Assembly (NCBI GenBank): GCA_023935145.1
Contig: CM043705.1
Span: 24,661,290-24,725,289, forward strand
Length of the DNA: 64,000 nucleotides
Origin: Bretschneidera sinensis
Taxonomy: Eukaryota; Streptophyta; Magnoliopsida; Brassicales; Akaniaceae
Reading direction: 5' to 3'
The notes under the pieces were generated by a model, which was not told the origin of the DNA, made no database searches, and worked only from the letters and a program-made list of their open reading frames with translations. The first letter of the stretch is position 1; the number at the start of each line of letters is the position of its first letter. Shown here piece after piece: positions 34,830 through 46,710 of the stretch. The position numbers and the translations under genes are program-made.

Positions 34830-36208
34830 TAATGTCCTCTTGAAGTAGGTAGTGGTTGGACTGGAAGTTCACCCAACTTTCTTTCACTTAACTCTTTAGC
34901 CAATTTCCCCATTTGTTCCTCGAGTCTTTGAATGGCTTGCTCATGTTTCGTAGTGGTTTGTCTTTGCTCAGTCATGAACTGTTCTCGTGAAGTCATCAAT
35001 TGCCTCATAAGACTCTCTAGATCACTATTTTCTTATTTCGGCACTGGTTGGGCTGCTGGTTGGAAGTGTCACTGCTGTCCTTGAAGATTCAAAGCATTTT
35101 AAGTGTTGCTCCATGAGAGGTTGGGCTGGTTCTGCCATCCAAGATTGTAGGTATTTGCATATGAGCTGTTCGGTCCCTCGTAATTTGCTTGCTCTTGATC
35201 TGTAGTTGAATACAGAGGATAAGTATAAGTATTATGATCAAAATGAGAGTGTATAGCACATACCTGGCGTTGTGTACCCTGTGGACTAGGTGAGTTGTTC
35301 TGATCAGCCATAGCTTTTATGAGCATGTCTAGCTTTCTTTCCATAGCAGCCATCTGATTCAAAGATCCATCATTGAAGCTCACCTCATACATACCCTTGC
35401 TTTTAATTCCTTGTCTACCTCTCGAGGAGAATTGTTGGGTGTGCTCACTTAATGTCTCAAACAGCTCCATGGCTTCTTCACTAATCTTTTCCATTAGCAC
35501 ACCTCCACAACCGGAATCCACTATACCTTGATTTATGCCACATAAACTTTCATAGAAAGCTAGGACCAGCTCATCTTGAGGTAAGTTGTGATGTGGACAT
35601 TTGAGTAGCAGCTCATTAAAGTGTCCCCATGCCTCGAAGAAAAGGTCTCCATCCCTCTATTGGAAGGGTTGAATCTCTTTCCTCATCTGCCTTGTCTTTT
35701 GGGCTGGAAAAAATTTCCTTAGAAATCTACTAGATAGCTCTTCCCAAGTATGGATGGAATCTGCAGGCAATGAATGATACCGCATTTTAGTATTATCTTT
35801 TAATGAAAAAGGGAAAAGAATTAACCTGATTCCCTCTTGATCTAGGCCCCGAATATGCTGGAACTTGCAGAGATCACAGAATTCTCGAAGGTACAAGTGT
35901 GGATCCTCAACAGGTGTACCCCTAAAATGAGTCAAGACACTGAGTATCTGCGGAGATATGTAATAATTTTCTTCCGCTTTAGGTTGATATGCAATGCATG
36001 AGGGGTGGTTGAGGTTCTGTGGAATGAAGGATTCCTTCATAGGTCTCCGTTCTGGTGGCAGTTGGTTGTAAAGCTGTTCCATTGGTGCTTCACCCTCAAA
36101 TTCTTCTTCTTTCTCCTCGAACTTGTTTCTAGGCCTCTTTCGAATGATCTGCTCACTTTTTATATCAAGTGGAAGGAAGGTTGGGTTCCTCACTCGAAGC
36201 CCTTGCAT
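34830..36208 (-). pseudogene. E2 gag
   Basis: Starts MQGLRVRNPTFLPLD, parallel to the gag starts in E3 and E4 (PLDPELER-type). The capsid-like domain runs 36208-35657, then a stop after QPFQ where E3 has a glutamine codon, then 35521-35099. The zinc knuckle reads CAIHSHFDHNTYTYPL, so the second and last cysteines are lost relative to E3 (CAICSQYDHNTDTC). Further stops follow near 35099. Gag is the only structural gene left. Confidence 0.85.
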
Positions 36209-36271
36209 GAATCAGCAGGAATACCTTAGTGCAACAGCTTCAGTACTGCTGCTCGGGTAGTCTCTGGACTA

Positions 36272-36352
36272 TTTGCGCTCGAGTGCTCCAAGCACTGCGC
36301 TCGATCGCACCAGTGCGCTCGATCGCACTTAGGTTTGTGCTCGATCGCAGTG
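36272..36352 (+). repeat. CGATCG word array in the E2 5' leader
   Basis: Four to five variants of gcgctcgatcgca, located between the primer site and the gag start. Confidence 0.75.
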
Positions 36353-36545
36353 CCAAAATTAGCACTGATGCACACCTGAAACAGAAAGCAAGAAAATAAC
36401 AAAAACGAAGAATTAAGTTAGATAGTTGATGAAAATAAAATAAAAAAAAACGTATTAAGAAAAATATTTATTGAAAAATAAGAAAATAAAATTGAACAAA
36501 ATAAGAAAAATAAATGGGAAATAATTCTAAACAGAAATTTAGCAC

Positions 36546-36564
36546 AATCCTCGGCACGGCGCCA
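36546..36564 (-). promoter_or_regulatory. E2 primer-binding site (tRNA-Asp-like)
   Basis: Minus strand TGGCGCCGTGCCGAGGATT, seven bases inside the LTR; one base shorter than the tRNA-Asp-like form. Confidence 0.75.
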
Positions 36565-36570
36565 AAAACT

Positions 36571-37906
36571 TGTTGAGCGATTATTTACTTAAATTAATGA
36601 GTAAATAATCGAACTCGTTTTACTTGCAAGTGCACAAGGTCAACTTAGTAATATAGTGTGCGAAAGCAAGATCATCTCCACAGGGATTGGTGAATTTCGT
36701 TTTAGAATTATATTCGCAATGTAAAAAGATAGAAATAATAAAAGAGTTGATTTTGATAAAGATAAAATAATAAAGATAAAGGCGTAGGGACTTGATATCC
36801 ACCACTAATTATGCTACCACAACAAAACAGTATGCCAATGCTTTACTCATGTCATGAATACCTAATGTTTGTCAACCTAAGGGCATGGTATTTACTCCTT
36901 AAGCTATTGATCTCCCTAAGCAACGAGTTAGGCATGGTATCTACTCTAACTCTTTTCTCTCTCAAGGGATTCAACATGGTGTATGCTGAGTTGTTCCTTA
37001 AGAAAGCATAAGATCTGTGGAAATTGACAACCACACGGGACCTAGGGCATGGTATCTACTCCCGGTTTCCCATGTTGATTAACCCAAGAATCCAGTGTGG
37101 ATATCTTTTGTTACTAATGTCAGACCCAGGACTCGATCATCCAAATTGATCTAACTAACAAGTCCATACCACATGCATATATTGATCAGACATATACATA
37201 TGAGGATTTTAAATAAAAGCAGGTATTAATCAAGTTAAGCAACACAACATAAATATCGCAAATGTGCCAATACTAAATTTATTGAGTAAACATAATTAGG
37301 GCTTCAACCAAGCCCTTACTAAGAATTTAATTACACATAATAAAATAAAAAGGAAAGAAGAAACCCGAGAGAAGAGTCGTCAATTCCTCTCCACGGTCTC
37401 CTTCTCCAAGCTAAAGCAAAAGATAAAAGAAGGGATAAAAGAAGTGATTATTTGTGTGTGCTTTATAGGTGTATTTATAGGGCTTGAGTAGTCCTAGAAG
37501 GCTCATGAGTTCCTAAACTTTCCTAAAACACAAAACTCCTTTATTTCCAAAATAGAGTTATTTGTAAAATAGGGTTCTGCAGTTTACAGTTCACGCCCAT
37601 ACATGTGCGCTCGATCGCATGCGTCTTACGCTCGATCGTATTGCTACGCTCGATCCTTCATGTGTGAGAACGATCGCATGTGCGCTCGATCGCATGCAGT
37701 AGTGCGATCGATCGCACTTTGACCAGAACCTGCTCCAGGATTTCTAGGCTTCTTCCCTTAAGTGCCAAAACTGCTTCCTTTTTCTCCAAGACCTATAAAA
37801 ACATGTGAAACACACAAAATGAAGTAAAATAGACTAAAACGTATAGACAAAGAGCTTAACATATGTAAATTAAGGGGCTTAAATATGAATATTTAAGCAC
37901 TTATCA
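36571..37906 (-). repeat. E2 5' LTR
   Basis: Partner of 31642-32956. TATA-like string at 37471-37480 (minus strand). CGATCG word array at 37600-37715, richer than in the partner. Confidence 0.93.
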
Positions 37907-39727
37907 GTCCTCCTCCAACCGTCAGGAAAAGTCTCGAGGCCACTCCATGAACTCCAGGGATAAGGCAGATCTAGATAAAAAGCTGGAGGAGATGGTTAAA
38001 TGCATAGGGTAAGCATTCAAGAGTAGGGGGGTAAACGTGTTAAACGAGTTTGAATCTCAAGACCCTCCATTCACAGAGGACATCCTCAACACTCCATTGC
38101 TCTGACATTTCAGGATGCCGATCATAAAGGCATACAACGACACCACAAACCTAATGGACCACCTCTAGCTCTTCAAGACCACAATACTCCTGTATCGCCA
38201 CCCCGACATGTTAATCTCTTGAGCATTCCCGTTGACTCTAGAGAAAGGCACTAGAAACTAGTACTCTCACCTAAAACTACTTCAAAGAATTAAGGTGCGC
38301 TTTTGCCACGCACTTCTTCAGCAGCAAAATAGTAAAGAGGACATTAGAAAGCCTTTTCAACATTCATTAGCAGGGAGGTGAGAAACTTTGTGAGTACATC
38401 TCTTGTTTCAAATGCAGGAGCATAAGAAGTCTCATACCTCGGCCTGAAGATCCAGATGGTAGCTTTTAAGAACAGTTTTAAGTCGGGCTCTTTCAGCTTA
38501 AAGCTTTCAAGATGCCTAAAAAAGAACATGAGTGGAAGTCAAAGCCGGGCAAAAGAATACATAATCACTAAGGAAGATCGAATGTTCTAAAGAGAACGAG
38601 AAAAAAAAGGAAAATGTAAGATAGAAATGGGTGACTACACCCGAAAAAAAAACCTCACAGAAAAGAGAAACAATGAGGGTCCGAGAAGCCTCCCAGGAAG
38701 TTCGAGAACTACATGCCTCTCAACCCCCTTAAAGCAAATGTATTGATGGACATTCAGGACCATGACCTAATTCGTTGGCCCACCAAACCCAAGAACAACA
38801 GTGATAATAAGGACCAATCAAGACGGTGTTGGTTACACCGTGATCACGGCTATGACATAGAAGAGTGCCACGCACTCAATAACTAAATCAAATCCCTCAT
38901 GCAAAGAGAATATTTAAAATAATAGATTGGGATTCAAGCTTACCAGAAAGATGATCCAGATCAGTCAAGATTAAGCCATAGGCGAGACCTAGGCACAACC
39001 CTAGGTGAATCCTAAGGATAAAAGATTGTACTCATCAAAACTGAGAAAATAAACTTGTTATTGTGAGCACCATCAAGACCATCTTCGAAGGACCAACCGT
39101 TGGTGGACAGATAATCCAATTAAAAAAGGCCTATGCATAGTTACTAGCGTTTGTCAATGGGCCAAATAAAAACGCAAGAACCGAACAAATCATATCCTTC
39201 ACAAATGATGACCTAAAAGGGTTACAAATACCCCAAGATGATGCAATGGTTGTGACCCTGCTCATAGGGAACTATATCATGGAAAGGACCCTGGTTGATA
39301 ATGGGAGCTCAACCAACATCCTCTACTATAATGCTTTCAAGAAAATGAACCTCGGAGATGACCATCTCAAACCAGTCACCTTTGTACTCTACGGTTTTCA
39401 GGCGAGTTAGTGTTCCCTGAAAAGAGTATTATCTTACCAGTCAACGCAGGGATAGCTCCTCAAAAAACCACCATCATGACCACATTCCTAGTCGCCAAGC
39501 ATCCATCTTTTTACAACGCCATATTTGGTAGGCCAAGCTAAAATGTCATGAGAATGGTAGTCTAAACCTACCATTTGAAGATGAAATTCCCTATTGAGAA
39601 TGGTATAAGAGAAATTTGCGAAAGTTAAGTGACGTCCCACTCATGCTACCATAACTCTATAAAGGAGTATAGAAAGACTGAGGCCTTACCCCTCAAGTAT
39701 GGAAGGATCCTACTGCATCCGCAAGGT
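37907..39727 (+). pseudogene. Tat-like gag and protease (plus strand)
   Basis: Many stops. The recognisable blocks are gag (AYNDTTNLMDHL at about 38130; SKWL-like capsid remnants), the C-terminal histidine/cysteine block (CWLHRDHGYDIEECHAL near 38830-38880), and a retropepsin block (TLVDNGSSTNILYYNAFKKM at about 39290-39350). The cognate RT is missing after 39727. It is close in type to the minus-strand Tat-like element at 24866-30462. Confidence 0.75.
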
Positions 39728-40037
39728 ATTAGAGGTTTATTTTTATTAGAATCTATGTTGCTGAGACAAAATAGAAGATACAATTGACTGAGGAAACCAG
39801 GACCTCCAATGTTTACATGTTTGTATGATAAATTTTCAGATGCCTTTTTCTTTATTCGCTACCTTTTAAATAGAGATTATAACTGGTGATAGACTAGAAA
39901 ATTAATAGGAACTAATCCTAATAACTAGAAAACAAAATATCAAAGATAAAATCATGCTAAACAACATTCACTTATTCAAATGCAAAAACAAACTAACTCC
40001 TAAAAAATCGAAATGACCAGATTTTTTGGACGTATCA
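39728..40037 (-). repeat. E5 3' LTR
   Basis: Collinear with 43881-44195. A polypurine tract (minus strand aagagggagggaa) is at 40038-40050. Outer edge is uncertain by a few bases. Confidence 0.85.
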
Positions 40038-40316
40038 TTCCCTCCCTCTTAAAAATTACTCTTGTCCTCAAGAGCAACATCTGAAAATTATCTCTTAATG
40101 GAATTGAACTCCTCTCACATGGCTTATGTTGGAGACAACCCCTGCCAGTGGATAAAAACCTTTTTTTTTTCTTCTTTATCATTCTACTATCCAAGATAAC
40201 AATTGCTTTAGAATTAAGACTTCATTCTCAGCATCCATGATTGGGAGTTGGGACAGTACAACAACCTTAGCTCTAATCTGCATCTTAAGAAGTGACATAT
40301 GAAATATAGGATGTAT

Positions 40317-42525
40317 TCAAGTGTCCACAGGCAACTCCAACTTATAAGCAACAACTCTGATTTTCTGTAAAACCTTGAATGAACCATAATATTTAGCAGA
40401 CAACTTGAGTTTCTTACACATTGAGACAGAAAGTTGTCTATATGGTTGCAATTTCAAATAAACCATATATCCAACCACAAACTCCCTTTCTTGGTGCTTT
40501 GCATCATACGCATGTTTCATTCTATCTTGTGCTTGCAAAAAAATTTCCTTGATTCCCTTTATTATTGCATCCCTCTCTATTAACTCTTGTTCCACAGCAA
40601 CCACCTTAGCCATACCTAGAATGTATGTCAACAAAGTGGGTGGTTCTATACTATATACCACTTCAAAGGGAGACTTCCCAGTAGTTGAATGGACACTAGT
40701 ATTATACCAATATTCTACCCATGTTAGTCACTTAACCCACATCTTTGGTTAAGAGCTTGTGTAACACCTTAAATACATCTCCAAATTGTAGTTTACCACC
40801 TCTGTTTGGCCATCAGTTTGTGGGTTGTAAGCTGAACTAAAATTAAAATCGGTGCCATTTAATCTAAATAACTCCTTCCAAAACAAAATTTTGAAAGTTG
40901 GGTCCCAATCGTAACAATAGACTTTCACATTCCAAGAAAGCAGAAAATATTATCAAAGAAGACTTGAGCAATGCCAACAACAATATATGGATGGGAAATG
41001 GCAGTAAAATGGGCATACTTAGACAATCTATCTATTTCAACAAATATAGTAGATTTACCTCTTGAATTTGGCAAGCCATAAATGAAATCCATTGAGATAT
41101 CCTCCTATATTTTGTTTGGTATTGGTAAAGGTTGAAGAAGCCCAGTTAGTGCGATTTGATCCACATTGTGTCTCTAGCACACATTACATTCCTTTATAAA
41201 ATTTCAAACTCCTTTTCTCAATTCTTTCCAATAGAAATTGGAACATATTCAGTGGAACGTTTTAAGAAAACCTTCATGAGTGCTGTTATAAAACCGCCCA
41301 ATAATGTCCTTGATCAAACTAGAGTCTTTTGCCAAATAAATTATGTCTTTAAAGAAAAGAATTATGCCTTGATAACTCCAAGGTCCCACAGTTTCTCCAT
41401 CAAGCACCATACGTACTAGTTTCTTCAAAATAGGATTGAAACTATTTTCTTCCTTAATTGCCTCAACCTAATTTGGAATAGGTTAAGAGATGGCTAAAAA
41501 TTATGCTTCTATTTCTCCTTTTTCTTCTCTTCTAAAGAGGGCATAAGCTACCACATTTTATTTGCCTTTTTTGTACTCAATGATGAAGTCAAACCCTATC
41601 AAGTTGAATAACAATCTTTGTTGCATCACCATAGTAATTTTTTGAGCCCACAAGTGCTTCAAACTTTGATGATCGGTCCGAAATATGAACTGTCGGCTAA
41701 GAAGATACGATCTCTAGTTTTGAACCGCAAGAACAAGAGCTAAAATCTCCTTATTGGAGGTGGACAAAAAAATGTGTCTTCCTTATAGAGCATGGTTGTA
41801 GAAAGTTATTGGTCTTTCTTGCATCAAAACTGCCCCAACACCCGACCCTGATTCATCACACTCAATAGGGAAACTCTTAGAGAAGTTTGGTAGGGCTAAG
41901 AGTGGGGAACGCATCATCTCCTCCTTCAACTTTGCAAATACTTCTTCTGCCTATGGAGACCACTTGAAGGAATCTTTCTTCAGCATCCTTGTTAATGGGC
42001 TAACTATTTTACCAAAATTTTGGATAAATTTTCGATAATAGCCGCACAAACCAAGGAATCCACGTATAGCTTTAGGAGAGTTGGGTTTCAGCCAGCTCAT
42101 TACAGCTTCAATTTTCTCAAGATCTATAACAACTCCAGCATTAGAGATTATATGGCCTAGGTACTTAAATTCCCTTTAGCCAAATCGATATTTTTTTATC
42201 TTTAAAAATAATTTATGAGATTTTAAAATAGAAAACACAGTCTCTAGATGTTTTACATGATCAACCCAATTTCTACTTTAAATAAGGATATCAGCTAGTA
42301 CCTCTTTAAAATTCTCCAAAACATGCCGAATTTAAAGATGTAACACAGATTCAGTTGCTAGCTTGAGTGGGATGCCAAAAAGTTGCAGAAGAACTCATAC
42401 CTTTTTTTTCTAGTTACATGCTCAATCTGAATATTGCTAACAATCTTATTCTCAGGAATAGTTGAGCCCTGCAACACAACTTCCTTGCCCTCCACCATAA
42501 ACTTCATTAAAAGTTTTGAAAAATC
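40317..42525 (-). pseudogene. E5 pol (RT, RNase H, integrase)
   Basis: From high to low coordinates: RT is shortened, the expected F/YxDDILIYS box reads ADILI with stops, and the fingers are missing. RNase H is recognisable (FPIECDESGSGVGAVL). Integrase is fragmentary until the open piece 40661-40317, which carries the C-terminal DRMKHAYDAKHQEREFVVG and LQPYRQ...YGSFKVLQKI blocks. No chromodomain is evident after it, though the region is short. Inactive. Confidence 0.75.
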
Positions 42526-43680
42526 CTAGTTAATTGGCCTTAAGGTACATAATTGAGTTCCTAATACCACATCACAGCCTTCTAAAGGTAGTAGGTAAAA
42601 ATCAACAAAAAGTGGGAATCCTTGTAAAATTATTTGGACATGATTACATTTACATGGGCTTGCCAATTTTTCTCTTAAAGCCATAATCACTTCTAATCTA
42701 CCCCTCTGAATTGGTTGTATCCTCATTTTCTTTGCAAACTTCTCATTTACAAAGCTGTGAGTGCTTCTAGAATCCACAAGAACAGTAGCATCCCTATGAG
42801 CTAATTTTCCTTTAATCCACATAGTTTCAAGTACATCAATACCTACTATTGCATGTAAGGATATTGTTGGAATTTCTGTATTCTGACTATCTTTGATCGC
42901 AATGACAACATCATCATCACTATTTGCAAGTATAGCTTGGATAGAGAGTAATTTCTTGCACCTATGCCTTAGTCCAAACTGCTCATTGCACTTGAAACAG
43001 AGCCTTGATCTCCTTCTCTCATTCAACTCATCCTAATTCAATCTTTTAGTGTTGTTAATTGGTGGTTTAGTGAGTGGAGAAGGAAAATATCGAGATGGTT
43101 AGGTAATAGCTCTACTCGTAGATGTAGTAACCTTCATTTGAGACATATCTCTAGCTTCATACAGCCTAGCCAATCCAATTGTAACTGACAAGGTGGTAAG
43201 GTGGCTAGCTTGCATATCAGTTCGAATAGAGTCTTTCAAGCCACTTATAAAATAGCTGACTTGCCTTGCTTGTGCCAAATAATCCACATTCAAGCAATTT
43301 TTTGAACTAAGTTTGATATTCTTACACCGATCCATGTTGCTGTAACTTGGTAAGCTCTCCAAAAAAATCAAAGAAATGATTAAAACCATAGGGTGAGTGA
43401 AGTCCATCTTTGAATTCTTCCTATGTAATAACTGGAAATTCTTATTTGAGGAGTTGGTACTATAATTTTGCATTGCCTTCCAAATGAAAAGAGGCAAATG
43501 AAACTCTTTCAACTTCTGGAGTATCATGAAATTGAAAGAATTGTTCTGCCCTACATAACCAGCTTGCGGGATCCTCCTGACCATTAAAGCATGGAAAATC
43601 CAATTTGACCAGTTTGGGAGTGTAAGTTGAAGTAAAGCCAATGCTGTTGTTATTACTACTACCTCGTTGCCCCTGAGGTC
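42526..43680 (-). pseudogene. E5 gag and protease
   Basis: The capsid-like part (43680-43099) has at least one frame change; GLKDSIRTDMQASHLTTLSVTIGLARLYEAR-type sequence is in the open piece ending 43099. The second piece 43026-42526 holds the zinc-binding block CFKCNEQFGLRHRCK and a retropepsin block VLVDSRSTHSFV. The canonical motif is DSG, so the active-site glycine is arginine. Confidence 0.75.
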
Positions 43681-43860
43681 GTGATTACACTAAGGAATTC
43701 TTTTCATTTTCCTTAGCCGATTTGCTAAGATGATCTATACGGGTGTTGAGTTGTGAAAAGAGATCACTCAACTGTTTGATAATTTCCTTTTGCCCTCTTG
43801 AAAGAGATTGCACAGTATGTTCCAACTGCTCCACTCTTTCGTCCATGCCTGTGCAATTGT

Positions 43861-43872
43861 GCTCTTATACCA
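43861..43872 (-). promoter_or_regulatory. E5 primer-binding site (initiator tRNA-Met-like)
   Basis: Minus strand TGGTATAAGAGC versus the usual TGGTATCAGAGC; one difference. Confidence 0.75.
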
Positions 43873-43880
43873 CTTTGGTA

Positions 43881-44195
43881 TGTACAAAGGTTTATTTTTA
43901 TTAGAACCTATGTTGTTGAGACAAAATAAAAGATAGAGTTGGCTTGATTAAAGAAATTAGGACCTTAAACATTTACACGTTTGTTTGATAAATTTTTAAA
44001 TGCCTTTTTCTTTATTTGTTACCTTTTAAATAAAGATTACAACTGGTAATAGATTAGCAAATTAATAGGAACTGATCCTAATAACTAGAAACAAAATATC
44101 AAATATAGAGTCATGCTAACAACACTCACTTATTCAAATAGAAAAACAATCTAACTCCTAAAAAATTGAAATGACCAGATTTTTTGGACTTATCA
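43881..44195 (-). repeat. E5 5' LTR
   Basis: Partner of 39728-40037, with numerous point differences, so E5 is older than E2 or E4. Confidence 0.85.
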
Positions 44196-44981
44196 AGGAT
44201 ACAGAACAGGAATGCCAAGAGCTTTAGGAAATCCCATTAGTGAAGGTGTTTTCCCCTTTACTCGATTTTGCTTTCCTTAATTACATATTGCAACTCGGCA
44301 TATTTTATTCAATCAATAAAATTGTCCACTATTTCACCACTATACTTTGATTCTTTGCAAGAAACACACGCACACAAGGAAAATACCGGAAGTACCCACT
44401 TTTGAAGCTGTCTCAAATACACCAACAAAGCCATCATCTCTGATGCAACAAAGTCATCACCTCTGGTCCAACAGAGCCATCATCTCTGATGCAACAAAGC
44501 CATCATCTCTAATGCACTAAAACCTAGGTGTATCTAAGCTTGGAGAGTGGCACAAAGACTAATATGGGGATCTCTTCCCCATCTTTGAGGCCCATCACCT
44601 TAGAATAAAACCATTCTAAGGCTGAAGAGCCAACACCGCTCTCACGCGTAGGGAAATCCTAGGAAAAGTTCCCAAGTTAAAAGCCCTAGGGAAGTAAGCC
44701 CGAGCATAAGGCACCGAGTTACATTTACACTCGGGCTAAAACTCACAAACATACCAAACTGAATTCATACTTAGGTAAGTCAAATTAGAATTCTCCCTTT
44801 AGAAACTATGAGAAATCCTTGCAAGTTAAAACCCTCGAGTACTAAGCCAGGCATTCCAAAGATTATTCACACCCAATATACCAAAAACTAAGCATTTAGA
44901 GAAAAAGGAAAGAAAAGACACAAAGATAAACACATGACAAAATTGAAATTTTGATGCAAGAGGTAGGTATGAAGGCTAAAA
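44196..44981 (+). other. 3' UTR of the plus-strand Tat-like element
   Basis: Non-coding apart from a short tandem repeat at 44422-44517. It runs on to the antisense ORF. Confidence 0.55.
44422..44517. repeat. Tandem repeat, 23 bp unit x 4
   Basis: Units of the form caacaaagccatcatctctgatg. Position after pol matches the hypervariable 3' UTR known for Tat elements. Confidence 0.85.
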
Positions 44982-45375
44982 TTAAATGGAAGAAGAAAAA
45001 GCTTCCAAACCCTTGACCTCGGAGCCCCAAGGTTCAGTGCCCATTTTTTTCTCTTCTTCCTCAGCCTCCTTATCACCCCCAGCCATGGTTCCCTCATCTT
45101 TCAGAATCTTGATACTGGAGAAATCAAGCTCAAGGACAGCCTTTGCAACTTGTTCCTTCGCGGCCTTAAATCCTTGGAGGTAGAAGCCTCCAGCTTTTAT
45201 GTCCACCTGTGTGTTGAAGGCCGAAGAAGATTTATACTTCACCATGGGTCTTTTCCCAGCCTTGGTTACCTTAACCCTCAGAGCTTTGGCCTTCTCCCGA
45301 GCCTTAGCCAAGTCCTTCTCGAGGATAAGGACTTCTCTTTCAGCAGTAGAGATCCCTCTCATCCTTGGTCTGAAC
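44982..45375 (-). pseudogene. Antisense ORF of the plus-strand Tat-like element, cut by E4
   Basis: A 126-codon open frame runs opposite to the element. It has a charged heptad-like N-terminus (EKDLAKAREKAKALRVKV), then GGFYLQGFKAAKEQVAKAV, an acidic KEAEEEEKK stretch and a short tail. The same reading frame stays open upstream of the ATG at 45362 until E4 starts at 45376, so the gene is truncated by E4. Antisense ORFs between pol and 3' LTR are a known property of some Tat elements; the function is unknown. Recognition is by position and by its coiled-coil character. Confidence 0.5.
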
Positions 45376-46710
45376 TGTTGTAAGTTTTAAATTACTCACA
45401 AGTGCACGAGTCGTTTGCAATATAGTGTTGTGCAAGTGCGAGGTCGAATCCACAGGGAATGCATTGTGACAATAGCTTTTTATCTAAACTAACCTTATTT
45501 TAACCTAGCTCCGAATTGTGAATTATATTTTGCAAAACAAATATAAACTAAACTAAATTGATTTAATAACTAATGATGAAAACACTAAGGTTTCTGAATC
45601 CACCCAACCAAAGTAAAGCATATATCTTTATGTTCTATATAAAAATAATCTATCAAAACATTCCATGAATCCAACTTTAAACAAAAAACAACGAATATCC
45701 CAATTAAACCAAAAGCATCCAATGTATCCACTTTTAACAAATCACAAGGGAAATCCAATTTAATCGAAAAGAATTCGATGTATCCATCAGATGAAACACA
45801 CAGAATATCCAACAGAACAATTAAAAAACTATCAATCGTAAGAATTTACCCAAACAATTGAAATAGAACATTTAAACTAAACATATCAGAATTGTATGAA
45901 CATATCTGAAAATATAATGCTAAACAATGGTGAGGCTTCATCTTCAACCTTAGCTAAAGATTTTAGCCACTCATGATCATGAAACTAAATTTCACAATTA
46001 AAAGTGTTAAGCATTAAAAACTTGAAAAGAATTAAAACTGACTGTACATTAGGAGAAATTCCACACGTTGTTGGGCAGCACTTCCCCCAGTGGTGGCAAA
46101 AAGCCTTAGGAGATCTACTAGAAGGCTAGTAGAAATCCACCAGACTGCACACAGAATAATGAAGTGAGGTAGTGTTTATATAAGGGAATTCCCAGAGTAC
46201 AATGAGCTGTAAATTCGATGTGGGATACTGCCCCTTGAGATCGATCGCAGCATGGTGCGATCCAATTTATCTGGCACGCTGTAAGTGCTTCCTATCCAAT
46301 GTGGGATGGCTGGTCAACTGCAATCAATCGCAGCCCTGTTGCACTCGAGTGCAGCATAGTGCGCTGCAATATATATGATACTGCAAATGTTTTCTCTCCA
46401 ATGTGGGATGTGCAAGTCACTTGCGATCGATCGCAAGTCTGGTGCGCTCGAGTGCAGGTGCGATTGATCTCATGCCTTGTGCGCACGATCGTAAGTGCGA
46501 TCGATCGCATGTCCTGTGCGCTTGATCACACTAGGCATCCTCAGCTTTTGCTCTTTAAGCCTTGTAGTTTCGACATTGCTTCATTTTATTCCAAAACCTA
46601 TAAAGACACAGAAAACACAGGAAATAGATAAAATAGCATGAAATAACATAACTAAGAACTCAACAAATGTAAACTACGAGGCTAAAACATGTAATATTTA
46701 GCACTCATCA
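45376..46710 (-). repeat. E4 3' LTR
   Basis: On the minus strand it starts tgatgagtgctaaatat and ends aacttacaaca. TATA-like cttatataaa at 46175-46184. CGATCG word array with interspersed tccaatgtgggatg phrases at 46239-46534. Confidence 0.93.
46239..46534 (-). repeat. CGATCG word array in the E4 3' LTR
   Basis: Variants of gcgatcgatcgc and gcgctcgagtgca alternate with three copies of a tccaatgtgggatg phrase. It lies about 60-350 bp upstream of the TATA-like box in element orientation. Relative to 54511-54805 several CG positions read TG or CA. Confidence 0.8.

Larger units (their letters stand above)
31642..37906 (-). mobile_element. E2: internally deleted Athila-like element, perfect target duplication
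   Basis: LTRs 31642-32956 and 36571-37906 flank 3.6 kb. A perfect duplication gtcct surrounds the element. It has a primer site, a gag (36208 to about 34830) and a short fused remnant of the protease-RT linker. Relative to E3, one deletion removes the gag-protease junction including the DLGA active site (E3 about 57903-58519), and another removes RT, RNase H, integrase and the env-like ORF (E3 about 58930-63745). The LTRs closely resemble each other. It is therefore a non-autonomous derivative of the E3 family. Confidence 0.93.
39728..44195 (-). mobile_element. E5: Reina-like chromovirus with short LTRs
   Basis: Two LTRs of about 310 bp flank a 3.8 kb interior on the minus strand. The primer site resembles initiator tRNA-Met (minus strand TGGTATAAGAGC at 43861-43872), as usual for chromoviruses. 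Gag zinc block LCFKCNEQFGLRHRC, integrase C-terminus LQPYRQLSVSM...LSAKYYGSFKVLQKI and small size fit the Reina group. The target duplication is unclear (about aggta / aggat). Inserted in the Tat-like element. Coding region is broken throughout. Confidence 0.85.
30690..45375 (+). mobile_element. Tat-like Ty3/gypsy element (plus strand), host of nested insertions
   Basis: It is split into four visible pieces: LTR plus leader (about 30690-31641), gag-protease (37907-39727), 3' region (44196-45375), and presumably more beyond E4/E3 outside the window. The gag and protease motifs are Tat-like, with primer site TGGCACCGTCCTTGGCAAA. RT, RNase H and integrase are missing between 39727 and 44196. The pieces are joined at E2 (duplication gtct-type, perfect gtcct) and E5. 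Confidence 0.75.
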
